Part shown: one piece after another, positions 34,024-46,659 of the stretch
How positions within the stretch are numbered: the stretch's first letter is position 1
Layout of the letters: each line of letters opens with the position of its first letter
Assembly (NCBI GenBank): GCA_018398765.1
Contig: JAHBMJ010003822.1
Coordinates: forward strand, 1 to 64,000
From: Chromera velia
Lineage: Eukaryota; Sar; Chromeraceae
DNA length: 64,000 nt
Reading direction: 5' to 3'
The notes under the pieces: model-generated
Told to the model about the DNA's origin: nothing
The model's database searches: none
What the model saw: the letters and a program-made list of their open reading frames with translations, nothing else
Program-made: the position numbers and the translations under genes

Positions 34024-37000
34024 CAAAGAAAAACGAGAAGGCGAGGCAGAAGAAACAAGCGGTGGGGGGGAGGAAAAGCAAAGTGAGCAGCGCTGTAAAA
34101 AACTTGTTGGCTTCCTGATCGCTTGACAAACAATCTGTTTGTCGATCTGTCCTCTTCCTCCGGGTTCCTAAACCGATTCTTCCACTTGAGACAACCCAGT
34201 CCAAAAACAGAATACTCCGATTTTGATCGCAGTGAATACTAGGGTGAATATTCTCTGTATGCGTATGCATGCAAGCAGTAAGATAGCAGCAAGCTGCACA
34301 GAGCAAAATTCAGCTGCCAGTTAAAAAGTAAAGAGCATATATATTTTAAACAGGGATTGTCATCATAATATTTGACTTAATGTGATTGTATTGATATGTT
34401 GAAAGACAATAATCGTATTGATATCAAATATCAGATCTTGGTCATTTTTTTCGTATGCAAATCTTCATTTTTATTAGGTTAAAAAATATATGTTGTTAGC
34501 TGTTGTTTAGGTGTTACTAGGTGTTACATAAATATTATAGTACGTTGTAGTCTAGCTAGCAGTCCTTCACCATCCCTCACCATTTGAATTATATCTAGAG
34601 TAGTATCTAGCGGGGGAATTATGTATGAAAGTAAGTAAAAGCGGAGTTGTAGTTTATAGGTTTGCCCAAATATTGATGCACACGAGTAGGCGCATAATGT
34701 GTTCCAAAGATTCAGGTGGCAAAGAATTTGGGATAATTTAGGATTACGTAGTATGGATGAACACAGTATATAGGCGTACACAAACTTTATGTTTTATCAA
34801 TTGTGACGATTTGGCTTCCCAAAAACGTAACGTGCTGAGAGTCAGACTGGAATATGGAAGAGTAACGTATATAGAGCTGCATGTTTACCTCTCATGCAGT
34901 GTTGGATTTTGAGTTAGAGGTGGAAGTCTAACTCCATCGCGGCGCGGACATACGCGTGGCCGGGATACTTGCCTGGGCCCCGGACCCTTCCGCGTGCCTA
35001 CGCATGGCGGAATGCATGCCATGGCCCCCGGCCATGGTATCTGTTAAGGCCCTTAGCCGCACCTATGGAAAAAAAAAAGTCGAATTACCAATAAATCGAG
35101 TTACATTTGCCTTTCGGGACCCGCGCTTTCCGGCAACTCTACAGCGCGTGTATGGCGAACATGCACCTTTTGTCTAACCTTGATGTATCGGTACATATAT
35201 ACATATGCAAAAATATACATGGAGGCGAATTGTACGTAGATTCGATCATCTGTATAGTTTTTAAGGAAGGCGATAAAGCACACTGTCTAAGTGAAGCTGT
35301 TCTAAACTGCTCCGTTGTTTGACTATATATGACTATACTACTAAGCTCACTGGCAAGCTAAGACATGCCGCTTTACAGAGTCAGGAGTAAGCCACACCAC
35401 GACTAAGTGCGCTTAACAAAGAGGAAAAACGGTTAATTTAATCTGCAGGAACCTCTTTTTACCCGTCTTCTTTCTCTCTACTTGGCCCCTCTTGCCGTTC
35501 TTCGATCAGCACCTGGTTTCTTAACTTCCTTCTACTTCCACTTACGGATTTGGGACGCAAAATACTGTTTATATATAGTGTATGTCGCTGTAGTATTTGC
35601 TTTGAAATGTTGTAGAGAGGCTTATTACGTATGGGTCTAGCGCTTGGTGAGTACAAGAGGGAGAGATGTAAACAGAAGCCGTTTGGGCCTGTGGATAAAG
35701 CTAGGTAAGCAAATATGTGAACAGAAGCCGTTTGGGCGTGTGGGTGAATGTTTGGACGTGTGGGTGCATAGAGAAAGAGGAGTATAGAAAGGAAGTATGT
35801 GCAGTAACAGAATCCGCTTAGGCCTGCAGCTGGATGAATGAAGAGAGATGGAGAAAATGAGCGTGTTTATGAGTATGTATGAGTTTGTGAACAGAAGCCG
35901 TTTGAGCATGCGGGTGAGATAAGGAGAACAAGTCACATAACAGAAGCCGTTTAGGCCCGTGGATGAATGAAGAGAGATCAATTGTCTATCATTGAAGAAA
36001 AGCCGCTTGGGCTGCTGGTTAGGCCTGTGGATGAATGAAGAGAGATCAAGTGTGTGAACAGAAACATACAGAAGCCGCTTAGGCCTATGGATGAGTGAAG
36101 AGAGACAGGGAGAACGAGTATGTGAACAGAAGCCGTTTGGGTGTGTGGGTGAATGAAAAGAGACTAGGAGATACAAGGAGAGTGAGTGTATGAACAGAAG
36201 CCGCTTGGGCGTGTGGGTGAATGAAGGGAGACAAGGAGATACAAGGAGAGCGAGTATATGAACAGAAGCTGCTTGGGCGTGTGAGTGAATGAAGGGAGTG
36301 TGTGAATAGAAGCTGGTTGGGCATGCGGGCGAAGAAAGAGAGACAAGGAGAACGAGTGTATGAACAGAAGCTGGGAACAGGAGCCGTTTAGGCCCGTGGA
36401 TGAATGAAGAGGGATCAATTGTGTGTCATTGAATAAAAGCCACTCAGGCCTATGGTTAGGCTTCGCTAGGCCTGTGGATGAATAAACAGATATCAAGTGC
36501 GTGAACAGAAGCCACTTGGGCCTGCTGATAAATTAAGAGAGACAGGGAGAGTAAATGTGTGAACAGAAGCCATTTGGACGTGTGGGTGAATGAAGAGAGA
36601 CAAGGAGATACAAGGAGAGCGAATGTGTGAACAGAAGCCGCTTAGGCCTCATGCAGTGAATCAATGAAGAATAATGAAGAGAGACATGGAGAGCGAGTGT
36701 GTAAATAGAAGCCGTTTGGGGCATCACGACAGTGTAGGTGCATAAACACAGATAAGGCCGCTTAAGAAATAAACCGCAGTAAAAGTGATCAATGAGCAGT
36801 GTTCTTAGATTTAGAACAGACAGGACGAACCGGAACCTTTTGACAGACTAGGCCAGATCGGCCCGTCATATATGGGGATACGGCATACATAACAAAAACC
36901 TAAATCATCATAGACAGGGAAAGCAAGTGTGTGAACCGGTGTGAACAAGCTAGGTGAACAGGAGCCGGTTGGGCGTGTGGGTGAATGAAGAGGGATAAGG

Positions 37001-38215
37001 ACTCACACAAGCATGTTAGCAGAAGATATTTGTATGGGCGTGTGGGTACCTGAATAAATAGAGACAGCCTGCTATTAAGAAAGAATGAGACTCAGTGTGT
37101 AAACAAAACTTTAAGCCGCTAGGGTCTAAAATACAAATAAACGAAGAGAAATAGAGAGAGCGAGTGTGTGAACAAAAGCCGTTCGGGCGTGTAGATGTGA
37201 GAGTATTAATGAAAGCCGTTAACTTTGGGCATGTGGGTGAGTGATCGAAGAGAGACAGGCAAAATGAGGGAGTAAGTGAGTGAGCAAGTAAGACAGTGAG
37301 TGAGTGAATTAGTGAAGAAAGCAAGAATAACTCAGTGAGTCAGTGATTAAGTGTGTTAGTGAGTGAGTAAGTGAGCATAACCAACTACAGCAACTAATAC
37401 AGTAAGCATAGCAAGCGTATAGTTTAGGACTTGTATAACGTTGTGTTCAAACATTTTATAGACTAGCTCACAGTCTCAGTCACAGATAGATGATTTAAAA
37501 GAGCAAATTGATAATAGAAGGCGTATATAATGTTTGGCTACTACATATGCTACTATACTACTACTAGTTCGTCCAAAATATAAATGAAAGTAAATGAAAG
37601 AAACATTATAGCATATGTGTCTGTATGTAAAAGACTTATAAATTAACTCCGTAAATAAAAAATAAAAATATAAGTAGATTTAAGCGGGGAGCACTGTGAT
37701 TTTTTTTTTTATAAGCAAAAATGAGTTGTTCAAGATTTATCAGTAATGTATTGCTGCGGTTACAATTTATTTTCTCTTTTACGTTCATTCACGTTAATAC
37801 TATATGTTAGCGAAGTTCTTGTACGTCATTAATTTTCTTATTAGCAAATGTATCTAATAGCAGAGCTCTTCTTATTTCTTCTTCTCAACCGTCTTGAAGC
37901 CCGTCCAGCCGTCTCCGGCCCTCTATGGCATTTACAGATACCGCGGCTACGCCTTTGCGCAGCCAACAACCGTGATTGAGGGTTTTGTCATGCACCATAT
38001 ATTAATATGGGAAGGGGAACCTGTTGCATGCATGTACCACAATCGTGGACGCACCTCTCAGTGCTCTCACCCTATCTCACCCCTGGGGGCCACGGCATGT
38101 CCCGTAGGGACATTACAATAGACCGAATATGCATGCACTCGATCGAAACTGAAACAGGAATGCATGTAATCACTTCTGACAATTACATAATGTTAAAACA
38201 CTTCCATCTCAACAG
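34024..38215. other. AT-rich spacer between CAP and the potassium channel
   Basis: About 4.2 kb without a supported gene. 34130-34900 and 37380-37890 are strongly AT-rich. 34920-35100 is a GC-rich island with the short palindrome ccatggccCCCggccatgg near 35020. The central part is the minisatellite listed separately. The first exon and promoter of the channel gene should lie toward the right end but could not be fixed. Confidence 0.5.
35640..37260. repeat. degenerate minisatellite, cagaagccgtttgggc core
   Basis: Roughly twenty imperfect units of some 50-75 bp share cagaagccg(t/c)ttgggc, a gtgtgggtgaatgaa word, and gagagacaaggagata. The reverse strand gives repeated RPNGFCSHT-like peptides, which explains several long open frames and is not evidence for a gene. 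Unit length and order vary, suggesting an old array. Confidence 0.85.
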
Positions 38216-41200
38216 CAAAGACAGCCGCACACGATCCCTGGCGTGCTCACAAGAGAGCTCGGCGTTTGTTACACGACAGTGATGATATCGTGGCCTTTTG
38301 CTGCTGCGACGTTCACAAACGGAAGAAAGACATGGAGCGGCCCGGAGCCTACGCAGTCTCTTCACCGAAGAGCGGTCCACTTCCTTCCTCGTACAGCCAC
38401 CCGAGCGTGCCCCAAAGGCAACGGCGAGGATCAGCGATTGCTCAAGCGCTCCAGAGTCGCCGATCAGGTTAGTACAGAAATAAAGAACCAATTACCCCCG
38501 ATCGCATCCAGCATGTTGCCCACGCAGCCACACGCATGCCTCCCTGCCTCCGAAAATGACCCTCTGCGACTCAGTTCAGACGGTCTATGTTGGTTACAAG
38601 AATCAGATGCAGTACCGTGAATAGCACTTTCAACTGCGGAATCTCGGCATTGATATGTCAACAAATTCTTGTGCACTCTGTGTTGCAGGCTTTTTATCGT
38701 CAATTAATTCACTCGCAGAGAAGGCACTCACACGGTAGGAGTGAGGGAAGGAGGGTGCCTCTCTTTGTATGGAATGAGGACATGTTCTTGTATATATTGG
38801 ATCCGTCTGTCTGTGTTGGATTGCTTCTCCCTCGGGCGCCCTGCTGTGTGGTGCGAAACGACCGAGACGGCCCCCTTCTCTTCGCCTGAGTGCATGCATG
38901 AATGCATGCGCAGAACCATTACTTGCGTGAACGTCTTTCCCGTTCGCAGGGGCCACTTCTCAGTCCAAGATCACACACGTATACAATAATACGCATGCGA
39001 AGACCGACCGACCGACACACACACACACACACACACACAACCACGCCAGACACACACGAAGACGCCCGCAGGCCTTGTGTGTGTAGTTTCTCTTCCCCCC
39101 ATGTACATTTCTGCAGCAAAGAGATCGCTTCCAACCGAGTCAGGTTTCTCCATTCAGTTGATAGCTGGGCCCAATGGAAGCAGGACAGCAGCAAGCTGAC
39201 GACCTTTGTGAGGAGAAACGCCGCACACAAAGTCTTCAAACAGGTTCGCGAAACCGTGACACCTAAGTCTCTCCCCTCTTCCCCCCCCCCCTTTCTCTCT
39301 TCCGCACGATGTCCTCTCCCTTTCGCTGATCGTAATGGTGTCTCTCCCCCTCCATCAGCATCATTCCATCCATCCTTTCTAGGGGGTTTCTTCCTGGGAA
39401 CATAATCTTCCATGATCGGAATAATCTTCGATTGACTTGTGAAGCTGCTCGAGGAACGCGCTGCTTCACCTTGTTCACAAGGCAGGCAGAGGGAGGACAG
39501 ACCCGGAAAGGCTGATAGACCACACCACAAGGCAGTATTTCACCAGATGCTGTATTGTTGTTTAAAAGCATCAGTGCGTCCCTTCGATTGGACCGTTTTG
39601 TTCCTTCCGAGTGCAGTCTCGGGCGATCAACGTCACTCTCGGGTGTTGTTCTCTTCTGGGTCTCGCCCTCGCGTATATTGAACATGAGACCTACTCGAAG
39701 ACGAATGGGGGGACGAAGGAAGCGAACAAAAGTTGGGAACCTTTCTCAACAGTCATGAGGTCGGTTTCTTCACAAGTCTCCAAATTTCCACAGAGATTAA
39801 TCGGAGAGGGGGGTTATTTGTTGTATATCCGTTCTTGTTTTTCAATTCAATCAATTGATCCATCTGGGTCCTCGCCTTTCGATTCCCCCTTTATCCAACA
39901 GAGAGACTCACTTTCCATACAGACAATTGCTGAGGCTTGTGCTCTTGTCGACTTGGAAAAAATTGCCTCCATATCTGTACAAATCACAGTGAGGGCAGGA
40001 TGGATACAGCGATGTTCTCCCTGTCTGTGTCTGTCTGTCTGTGCAGGTCCCTCGTGTGGGTCCTTAATGTGGTCTGCATCGTCTGCGTGATTCTCGCTTT
40101 CCGCACAAGAGAGAAGTATCGCAATGCTCTGAGAAAGGGAAGAGTCAGTGAGAGAGCGGCCCTGAAAACAGTCATGAGGTCCGTTTGGATGGAGGGGGGA
40201 CCTGGGGAGGGAAGAAAGAAAGACAGAGCGAGACGTGTAGGCGAGTTGGGTTACTTTCAGTTGTGCTTTTTCCGTTTTGCAGTTTTGCTTTGGCGTGTAC
40301 AAAGGAACGACAGTGGATGCTGTACTGGAGCTGCAGAGAGAAAAAGTGCGCGAAAAAGAAAGAAGAAGTGGCACCTGACTGTTGGGACTTGTACGTCGGC
40401 ACAGCAAACGCGGATGTACCTGCTCTCTGGTGTTGTGTTGGAAAATAACGTTCTGCGGACTTGTACCACTTCGTGTTTGAGGCTCTATCCGTGTCCATGG
40501 GTTGGATCTTCCTCTTTCTGTCTCTCTCTCTTTCTCTTTCTCTGGGTGTGGATGAATGCAAAGATTCACCCTTCCTCCCTTCCTTTCTCCTTTTCTTCCT
40601 TGCACCGTCACGATGGATGCAGTCCTGGGTCCATGGCCGCGTTGTTGGGCTCAGCTGTCGAGATCTGCATCCATCTGATCTCTCCCATTCCAGGATTTGA
40701 TGAGACGTATATCTGGTGGGTGGTTGGGTGGGTGGGTGGGTGGGTGGGTGGGTGTCTCTGTGTGAGTGGGTGTGCATGTGTGTGTTTCGATTCTCTCTTC
40801 CTTCCTTCGGTCCTCTGGGTCCGCGTTCTTCCTCCTTTTCCTCCTCCCTTCCTCTGCGTCCTTTCACTCTTCTAGTTTTCTGTTACAGTCCAGGGTCGCC
40901 TGTATGGTTTCCTTCTGTGCATCTTGCATCTGTCCCCCTTTGAACGCTGAGTGATTCTCCCATGCAGTAGTGAATATGCTCTGACTGGAAATATGCTTTG
41001 CTTTCTCTGTTTGCACGCGTGTGGGTTTCTCCATTTTCTTTTTGCGTCTTTCTTATTTTCACGCAGGCACGACGAGTACAGTGGGCAGACGATGGACGGG
41101 TCTCTCTCGATGGTCATCACCTGGTTCATGTGCGTGCGGTGTTACCAGGTGAGAAGACAACGATAAGAAAGCTCCTTCTTTGCGTTCATGTCTTCCGTCT

Positions 41201-42018
41201 GTAGTGATTGTCGGCTGAGCTCTGTCTGTGTCTCGTTGCCTGCACGTCTGATGGGATGGTGTGGGCTTCGTTTTGTGTGGGGGCGTCTCTGTCGTACTTG
41301 GTGGAAGGAAACATCTCTGTTCTTGCAGAGAATAAATGTTATACAGGCAGAGTGAGCCATCGCTCGTCTTCTCCAAATTGTACGCCACAATTGTTTGTAA
41401 AGAATACTGCCAAAGGTATGCACTGATGCTGAGTGGTGACACGCAACTCTCTCTTTCTCTCTTTCTTTTTCTCTGCTGTTTGTCGAAGGTGTTTCGTCTG
41501 TACGGAGTCCTGGGGAAGGTGGACGATGTACGGTGGGCGGAGATTCTGCACTACAATGGATCCTCTGGGATTTTGTGGGCAGGGGTGAAGAAGGTGCTCT
41601 ATGACACGCACTCTTGGTCAGTCAGGATGTCTGTCTCTTTGTGAGGCAGGTTGGGAGGCAGGAATTCGGTATGTCTGCCGATCGTTGTGCAACACGACAG
41701 TCAGATAGAAAAAGGAGGTAGGGTGCCTGCGGAGGCGATCTTGGTGTGTCGGTGAGTGGCTGGAAGCAATTAGGGCGACTCTGGTTTGAAGAGTGGTGTC
41801 TAATCGGAACAGGCAACTGTAGGGAAAGATTTGGTGGGGTTTGTCAGGTTGTCCGATACGAGAACCACGGGTTGAAGCGGGGACACGGAGGCTTGGCGGC
41901 AGCTGGATTCGCCTGTGTGTCTTTCTTTCTTATCTCTCTCGATTCATGGGTCAATCGTCTTTCCCCTTTCCCCTCGTCTTCGTACGGCAAACCTCTCTTT
42001 TCGTTGCCCAGTCTGTCG

Positions 42019-42050
<32 letters not shown>

Positions 42051-45000
42051 GCCAACTGTTTCTCCTTTCGGCCCATCTTTGACCTTCTACCCTGCGTCCT
42101 CCACAAAATGACTTCAATCCCCATTCATGATGCAGGGTTCTGCTTGCCATTCTGTACTTCTGCGTTGTGATCGCGGGGGGGCTGACGATGACTGTTGCGG
42201 AACGCCACCAGGCTGGGTGCACGGCAGAGATCTGTTCCAAGTGGCATGGGCTCTGGCTCGGATACGTGACCACATCGTCAGTCCTTTCTTTTGATCAGAG
42301 AGTGCGATAGCCAGGCAGATGGTCAGGGGAAGATATGGGTGAATTCAGGGGAAATAGACGCTTTTGGAGGGGCTTTATTTTAGTTCACAACCACAGCCCA
42401 TTGAATGAAAGCACAGACTGGTGAACGAGTAAGATATCAAAAGCGCGCGAGGGGTCTCCGACAAATTGTGAATGCGCCCCCCCCCCCCCNNNNNNNNNNN
42501 NNNNCTCCTGAATGAGTGCGTGCAGAACGATCGGTTACGGAGATCTTTTTCCGACGACCGTCATGGGACGGGTGAACGCCGTCGCGATGGCCTTCACAGG
42601 AATCATCACAGTCTCGCTGGCAAAGGTTCGTCAGACAGACATCCAGTCTCTCTCTGTGCTGGTCAAATACGGACACGTTTGGGAACGACAAAAAGAGTAG
42701 AAGGAGGGGAAGAAAGAGAAAGAGAAAGAGAAAGCGAAACAGAAAAAGGAAGAAAAAGTAATGGTTTCCGCCGCTGTTCGTTCTTGCAGGTGATATTAGA
42801 AAAGTTCATCAACGATCTCCCAATCGTCGAGCGTCAGGTGCTTGTGAAGGACCAATTGAGGACTCTTGCCAGTCGGACTCGTGATGCAGGTGTGTTGCGA
42901 GAAGTCTGAGAAAATCAGTAAAGGAATCAAATCTACATTTTTGTTTTCCGATTCAGTCTGAACTTTTGTCGGTGCATCCGTCTTCCCATGGGTGGATCGA
43001 GTGATCCTAGCTGACAAACATTTCTCTATTTGACTCTGGCTGAGTCCGTTTTCGTTCTTCCCTTCCTTGCTCCTGAACAACGATTATTGGAGAAAGTTTG
43101 AAAAAAGACGTCCGCTTTCTCCCTCTGCAGCCGCTCTTTTTCTCGCAGCTGAGTGGAAGAAGAGGAAAAGTGAACGGACAGCAGAGCACGGTCAGTGAGC
43201 CTCTCGCCCCCCTCATGCGTTTGTTGTTTGTGATTTTGACGTCCCCCAATAGCAAGTCATCGCACAGCAAGCCGATGTGACCATGCTTTTCGACGAATCT
43301 TTGTAAACAGGGCTCCTGGATCTCTATATTCTTTGCTCAAGTTTCTGGAGGCGAAGCCTCGTCAGATAGTGCCAGGAGCAAAACGGCTCTAGACATAGGT
43401 TGAAAGAAAATCCTGATACATTGATAAATGCTAAAGGAGCGCACAAGAACGCGTAGGCGTTGCGTCCGCCAGCTCGTTTCCTCAAAGTAAAAATCTGTCC
43501 GGCTGTGCATTATTCACATGAGGTTGACTGACGTGTTCATCGAGCGTTCCCCAGACCCGGTCGGGCGACTCCCTCCCATAGCGTTAAAAGTGCAGAACGA
43601 TCGAACGGAGGTTTCCTGCACTCCCTACCTGTCTTCTCTTTGCGATTCCCTCGATACTTCTTTTTGAAGGATTCGAGGCATGCTCTGTCGTTCTCCATCC
43701 TTGCGTCCTGCCTGCCTGTTTCTTTGTCCTTGCCTGCAGGAGGACTGCCCCACCCCCCTCCCCAGACTGCACATCATTCTGGCCACAGGTTCTCTCTGGT
43801 CTCGATCCAAGACAGAGACAACGTAAAGATCCGGGCAGTCAGGGCTAGAGAGAGGTTCCGCAGTGCCCGCACACTCCTCTTGGAACATGTGGAGGAAGTC
43901 GCACACAATGTACGTGAGTGGGTCTGTGCATAAATAAAAAGGACGTGAGGTTTGTGATTTAGTAGGCTGACGAGAGACGCACTCTTTAATCTTCTCTTTT
44001 GATGGGTCTGGTGTCTGTTTTCTGCCTGTTTGTGCCTCTGCCTGTTTGTGCCTCTGCCTGTTTGTGCCTCAAGCAACACTCTCAGACATGAGGCTGCTTT
44101 GATGCTTCATTTACCTTCGTTGCAACTCCCCTTCTCGGTGTGTGTTCTTTGCAGCTGGACAATGCCGTCATCTCTGCGTATGCAGAGGTGTCAGACGGGC
44201 ACAGGAGAATGTTGAAATTTGCCACTCAGGCGTCTTTGCACCTAGAGGTTGGTGGCTTAGGAGAATGGATGTCAAGGCATTGCCCTCGTGATCATCCGTC
44301 AGACGTTTTGTACAGGCATGTCTGGGTACCTGTCGAGTGTCTCTTTCCTGCATATCAGATCCGGATCTTGAGTGTTTCTCCTCTCTGGTTCTCTCTTCTC
44401 TCAGACTCTCGGGTTTGCTTCTGTCTTTCTCCAGGCCCGTGTTCCGCCGTGTAGCAAAGCCCCCTCCTCTCATCTTTCACTGCCAGCTGTTCCATGAAGC
44501 ATTTCTGTTCGTGTTTCTTTCTTAATAAAAACAGCAGTGCAAAAACCACTAAGCACCTCTCAAGAGTACGTAAAAGTGAGCTTTTGTGTCCATGCAGAAT
44601 GTGTTTTGGTTGAGCGAAAACACTCGGCGTAACTCCTCCCGGCTGTCAGAGTTTCACAGACGAAAACACCTCCAGGAGGCCCCCCCCTCCCACGCAGCGT
44701 CTTCACGGAAGATCAGATCTCTCGTGGCTGCCAGACGGCACTCTGCGTTGGTGACTAGGCTCCAGGAGACTTTACAGATCCTAGATGACGAGGTCCAGCG
44801 AGCGGACACGGGAGAGACACTGGGGGCGTTCATGAGGTCAAGAAGTGAGATCAGTAGATCCCAAACGTCAGAAGACCGAAAGCCGCTTTCAACTCCAAAG
44901 CATGAGAGGAAGAAGCCAAAGGGGAGTTTGAAAGTCGGCAAACGGGTTGAGAAGGATCGGGGGAAGGAATCGAGTCCCGTGGAGTTGCAACGGAGCGTTC

Positions 45001-45245
45001 TTGGTGCTGCGTTGGCAGAGACGCCAGACGGCGTGGACTCTCTGAGTGGAGACGGTTCTCAGGACGGAGACGGCTTTGAAGAAGCGACATTGGGTTGGAA
45101 TCGAGACGGGAGACCATCAGGGGGGGGACCAGACTCTCCGAACAGCCGAGGAAGAAGAGGGGGCCCGAGGGCGACTCAGGATCCGCCCCTCCATCTTCTT
45201 GGAAGCTCTGCACAGCCTGAGAGAACTGTTGCTTTCGAATCCTAG
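38216..45245 (+). CDS. six-TM potassium channel, SK (small-conductance Ca-activated) like
   Basis: Exons, all phase-compatible: 38216-38467, 38689-38734, 39117-39243, 39617-39759, 40047-40178, 40623-40715, 41067-41148, 41489-41616, 42136-42276, 42526-42625, 42790-42889, 43131-43190, 43740-43909, 44155-44247, 44598-45245. They give about 770 aa; the first exon is not found. S1 is TLGCCSLLGLALAYIE, S2 VWVLNVVCIVCVILAF, S3 AVEICIHLISPIPG (the SK-type HPIPG-like end), S4 SLSMVITWFMCVRCYQV with few charges, S5 VLLAILYFCVVIAGGL. The selectivity filter is TIGYGD, then S6 AMAFTGIITVSLAK. After S6, VKDQLRTLASRTRDAAALFL and AEWKKRKS resemble the calmodulin-binding segment of SK channels. A long charged tail (RRKHLQEAPPSHAASS..) ends at TAG. 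It should act in a membrane as a voltage-insensitive, perhaps Ca-regulated K+ pore; calmodulin binding is inference. Confidence 0.85.
40716..40753 (+). repeat. (GGGT)n tract at a 5' splice site
   Basis: The intron after the S3 exon starts GTGGGTGG and runs into seven consecutive GGGT units (eight GGG runs in all, 40718-40752). This is a strong G-quadruplex sequence on the transcribed RNA, overlapping the donor. Confidence 0.88.
42490..42504. other. assembly gap at a poly-C run
   Basis: Fifteen N after a C homopolymer in the channel intron, 21 bp upstream of the acceptor for the pore exon (42526). The pore exon itself is complete. Confidence 0.95.
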
Positions 45246-45672
45246 TCTAGACTTTAGCTATCAATAAGGTGAGTGATTGTAGCTATCAGAAAAGTGAGTG
45301 AATGAATGAATGAATGAATGAATGAATGAATGAATGCATAAGCGCCGGTTCTAGAGCCGGTTGATGCGTTCTGACTTTTTTCTACGATCAAATATTGTCT
45401 TCATTGTATTCTTATCATTTTTTAGGTTTGTTGCAAGCAACTTAATTCTTGGAGGACCCTAGGGAGGACCATTAATGCTAGGCTCCCCATAATAAAAGGA
45501 AATAAAAAACAAAAATGTTAAAAACCTAATTAGTTTTTTTTTTTTTTAGTAGAACAACACCTGAACAACTGTTGTTTGGGATATCGCATAGGTGTTGCAC
45601 AATCTAGTGCACAATGCATAAGTGTTCTTTAAAAAACTGAAAAAAATCAAAAATCAATTTGAGACTAGATTT
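45246..45672. other. 3' flank of the channel gene with (TGAA)n
   Basis: Contains gtgagtgaatgaatgaa repeats at 45296-45337 and then AT-rich sequence. No gene seen. Confidence 0.6.
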
Positions 45673-45680
45673 GAAGCAAT

Positions 45681-46651
45681 GACCTCCCTGAACCTAATGT
45701 CCACTTGAAAAAAAAATATCAAGATCGTCCGCGCCTGCGGCGCGGCCAATCAAGTCTATCCAAATTTGCGGCCTAGCAAATCTCATTCAAAGAATATTTT
45801 AAAAAAATAAAAAATAATAACGTATAAATAAATCGATATATTGCCTTTAAAATACTATTCATGCCTAGGTTTCGTACATATCATCATACATAATCATACA
45901 ATATCAATATTATATCCTAAATTACATCATGCATAGCTCGATACCAACATACGGTCATATATAACATCTCTATTCATTCATCTTCTGAATCAGAAGCAAA
46001 ACTGCTCAACCTGCAGATTTCACGGGCTTGCACCTGCGTTTGGTGAGCTCACACTCTGAAACCATGCGCTTGACAAAGAGCAAGCCTCTTTTGTTGCTCT
46101 TGTCTCTCTGCTTCTCTCTGCTGGGCCTCACTCTGTTCTTCTCCAGCCGCTACCAGAAAATTTAAAGACGAAGAAGCTTGCCAATGGGCAGAGCCTGCAA
46201 GCGGAGAGGCAACTTATTGTGATAAAGACACAAGAAGGGGGCCGGGAAGGTGCGGAGACCGTTCGCGAAAATCTGCATTCAAAATTTGTCTCCCTATAGG
46301 CAGTTATAGTAGAAGAAGGAGCTTCAGGGTTGTTTGGATCTAGGTTTGGATATACTTGCACTTCGGCTAGCACTTCGGGAGATGGGTAGACACGCCTACG
46401 CATCTAGACACGCATGCAGCTACGATTTTTTAGACACCTAGCTGCATGCGGCGCTGCCTTTCAAGACACTGCCCGTGCCTGCGGCACAGCCGGTCAAGAC
46501 ACTGCCCGCGCCTGCGGTGCTGCCTTTCAAGACACTACCCGCGCCTGCGGCGCAGGCCTTCAAGATACCGCCCACGCCTGCGGCACAGGCGTTCAAGCCT
46601 ATCTAAAAATGCGGCCCCACCATTCAAGTGGATGTTAGGTTCAGGGAGGTA
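45681..46651. mobile_element. non-autonomous DNA transposon with TIRs and 8-bp target duplication
   Basis: The left end (45681-45709, gacctccctgaacctaatgt...) and right end (46623-46651) are inverted copies of 29 bp with three mismatches. Direct 8-bp copies of gaagcaat flank them exactly at 45673-45680 and 46652-46659. This is the signature of cut-and-paste insertion with an 8-bp duplication, the size typical of the hAT superfamily (some other superfamilies also give 8). The 971-bp element has no transposase frame. Both ends carry subterminal copies of a cgcctgcggcgc word and a caag.ctatc..aa..tgcggcc block. It is AT-rich between them. Confidence 0.85.
46461..46625. repeat. five 33-bp subterminal repeats in the transposon
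   Basis: The word tcaagacact(g/a)cccg(c/t)gcctgcgg recurs at 46461, 46494, 46527, 46560 and 46593, an exact 33-bp period. Because 33 is divisible by three, all frames stay open, which explains the small open frame here. Related words near the left end suggest protein-binding sites for a transposase; that role is inference. Confidence 0.87.
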
Positions 46652-46659
46652 GAAGCAAT

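Noticed and set aside
35637-37324. Minus-strand frames with repeated RPNGFCSHT
   Set aside because: They follow the minisatellite unit and are interrupted wherever the unit shifts phase.
39902-39988. Extra 87-bp exon between S1 and S2 of the potassium channel
   Set aside because: It is phase-neutral with acceptable splice sites, but joining S1 directly to S2 gives the short linker expected for SK-like channels; the extra peptide has no counterpart.
40278-40450. Possible exon between S2 and S3 (SFALACTKERQW..)
   Set aside because: Its entry phase fits, but no convincing donor returns to the phase of the S3 exon; the direct S2-S3 join works.
46414-46652. Small repeat protein frame
   Set aside because: The 33-bp repeat is divisible by three, so any frame stays open; it lies within a non-autonomous transposon.
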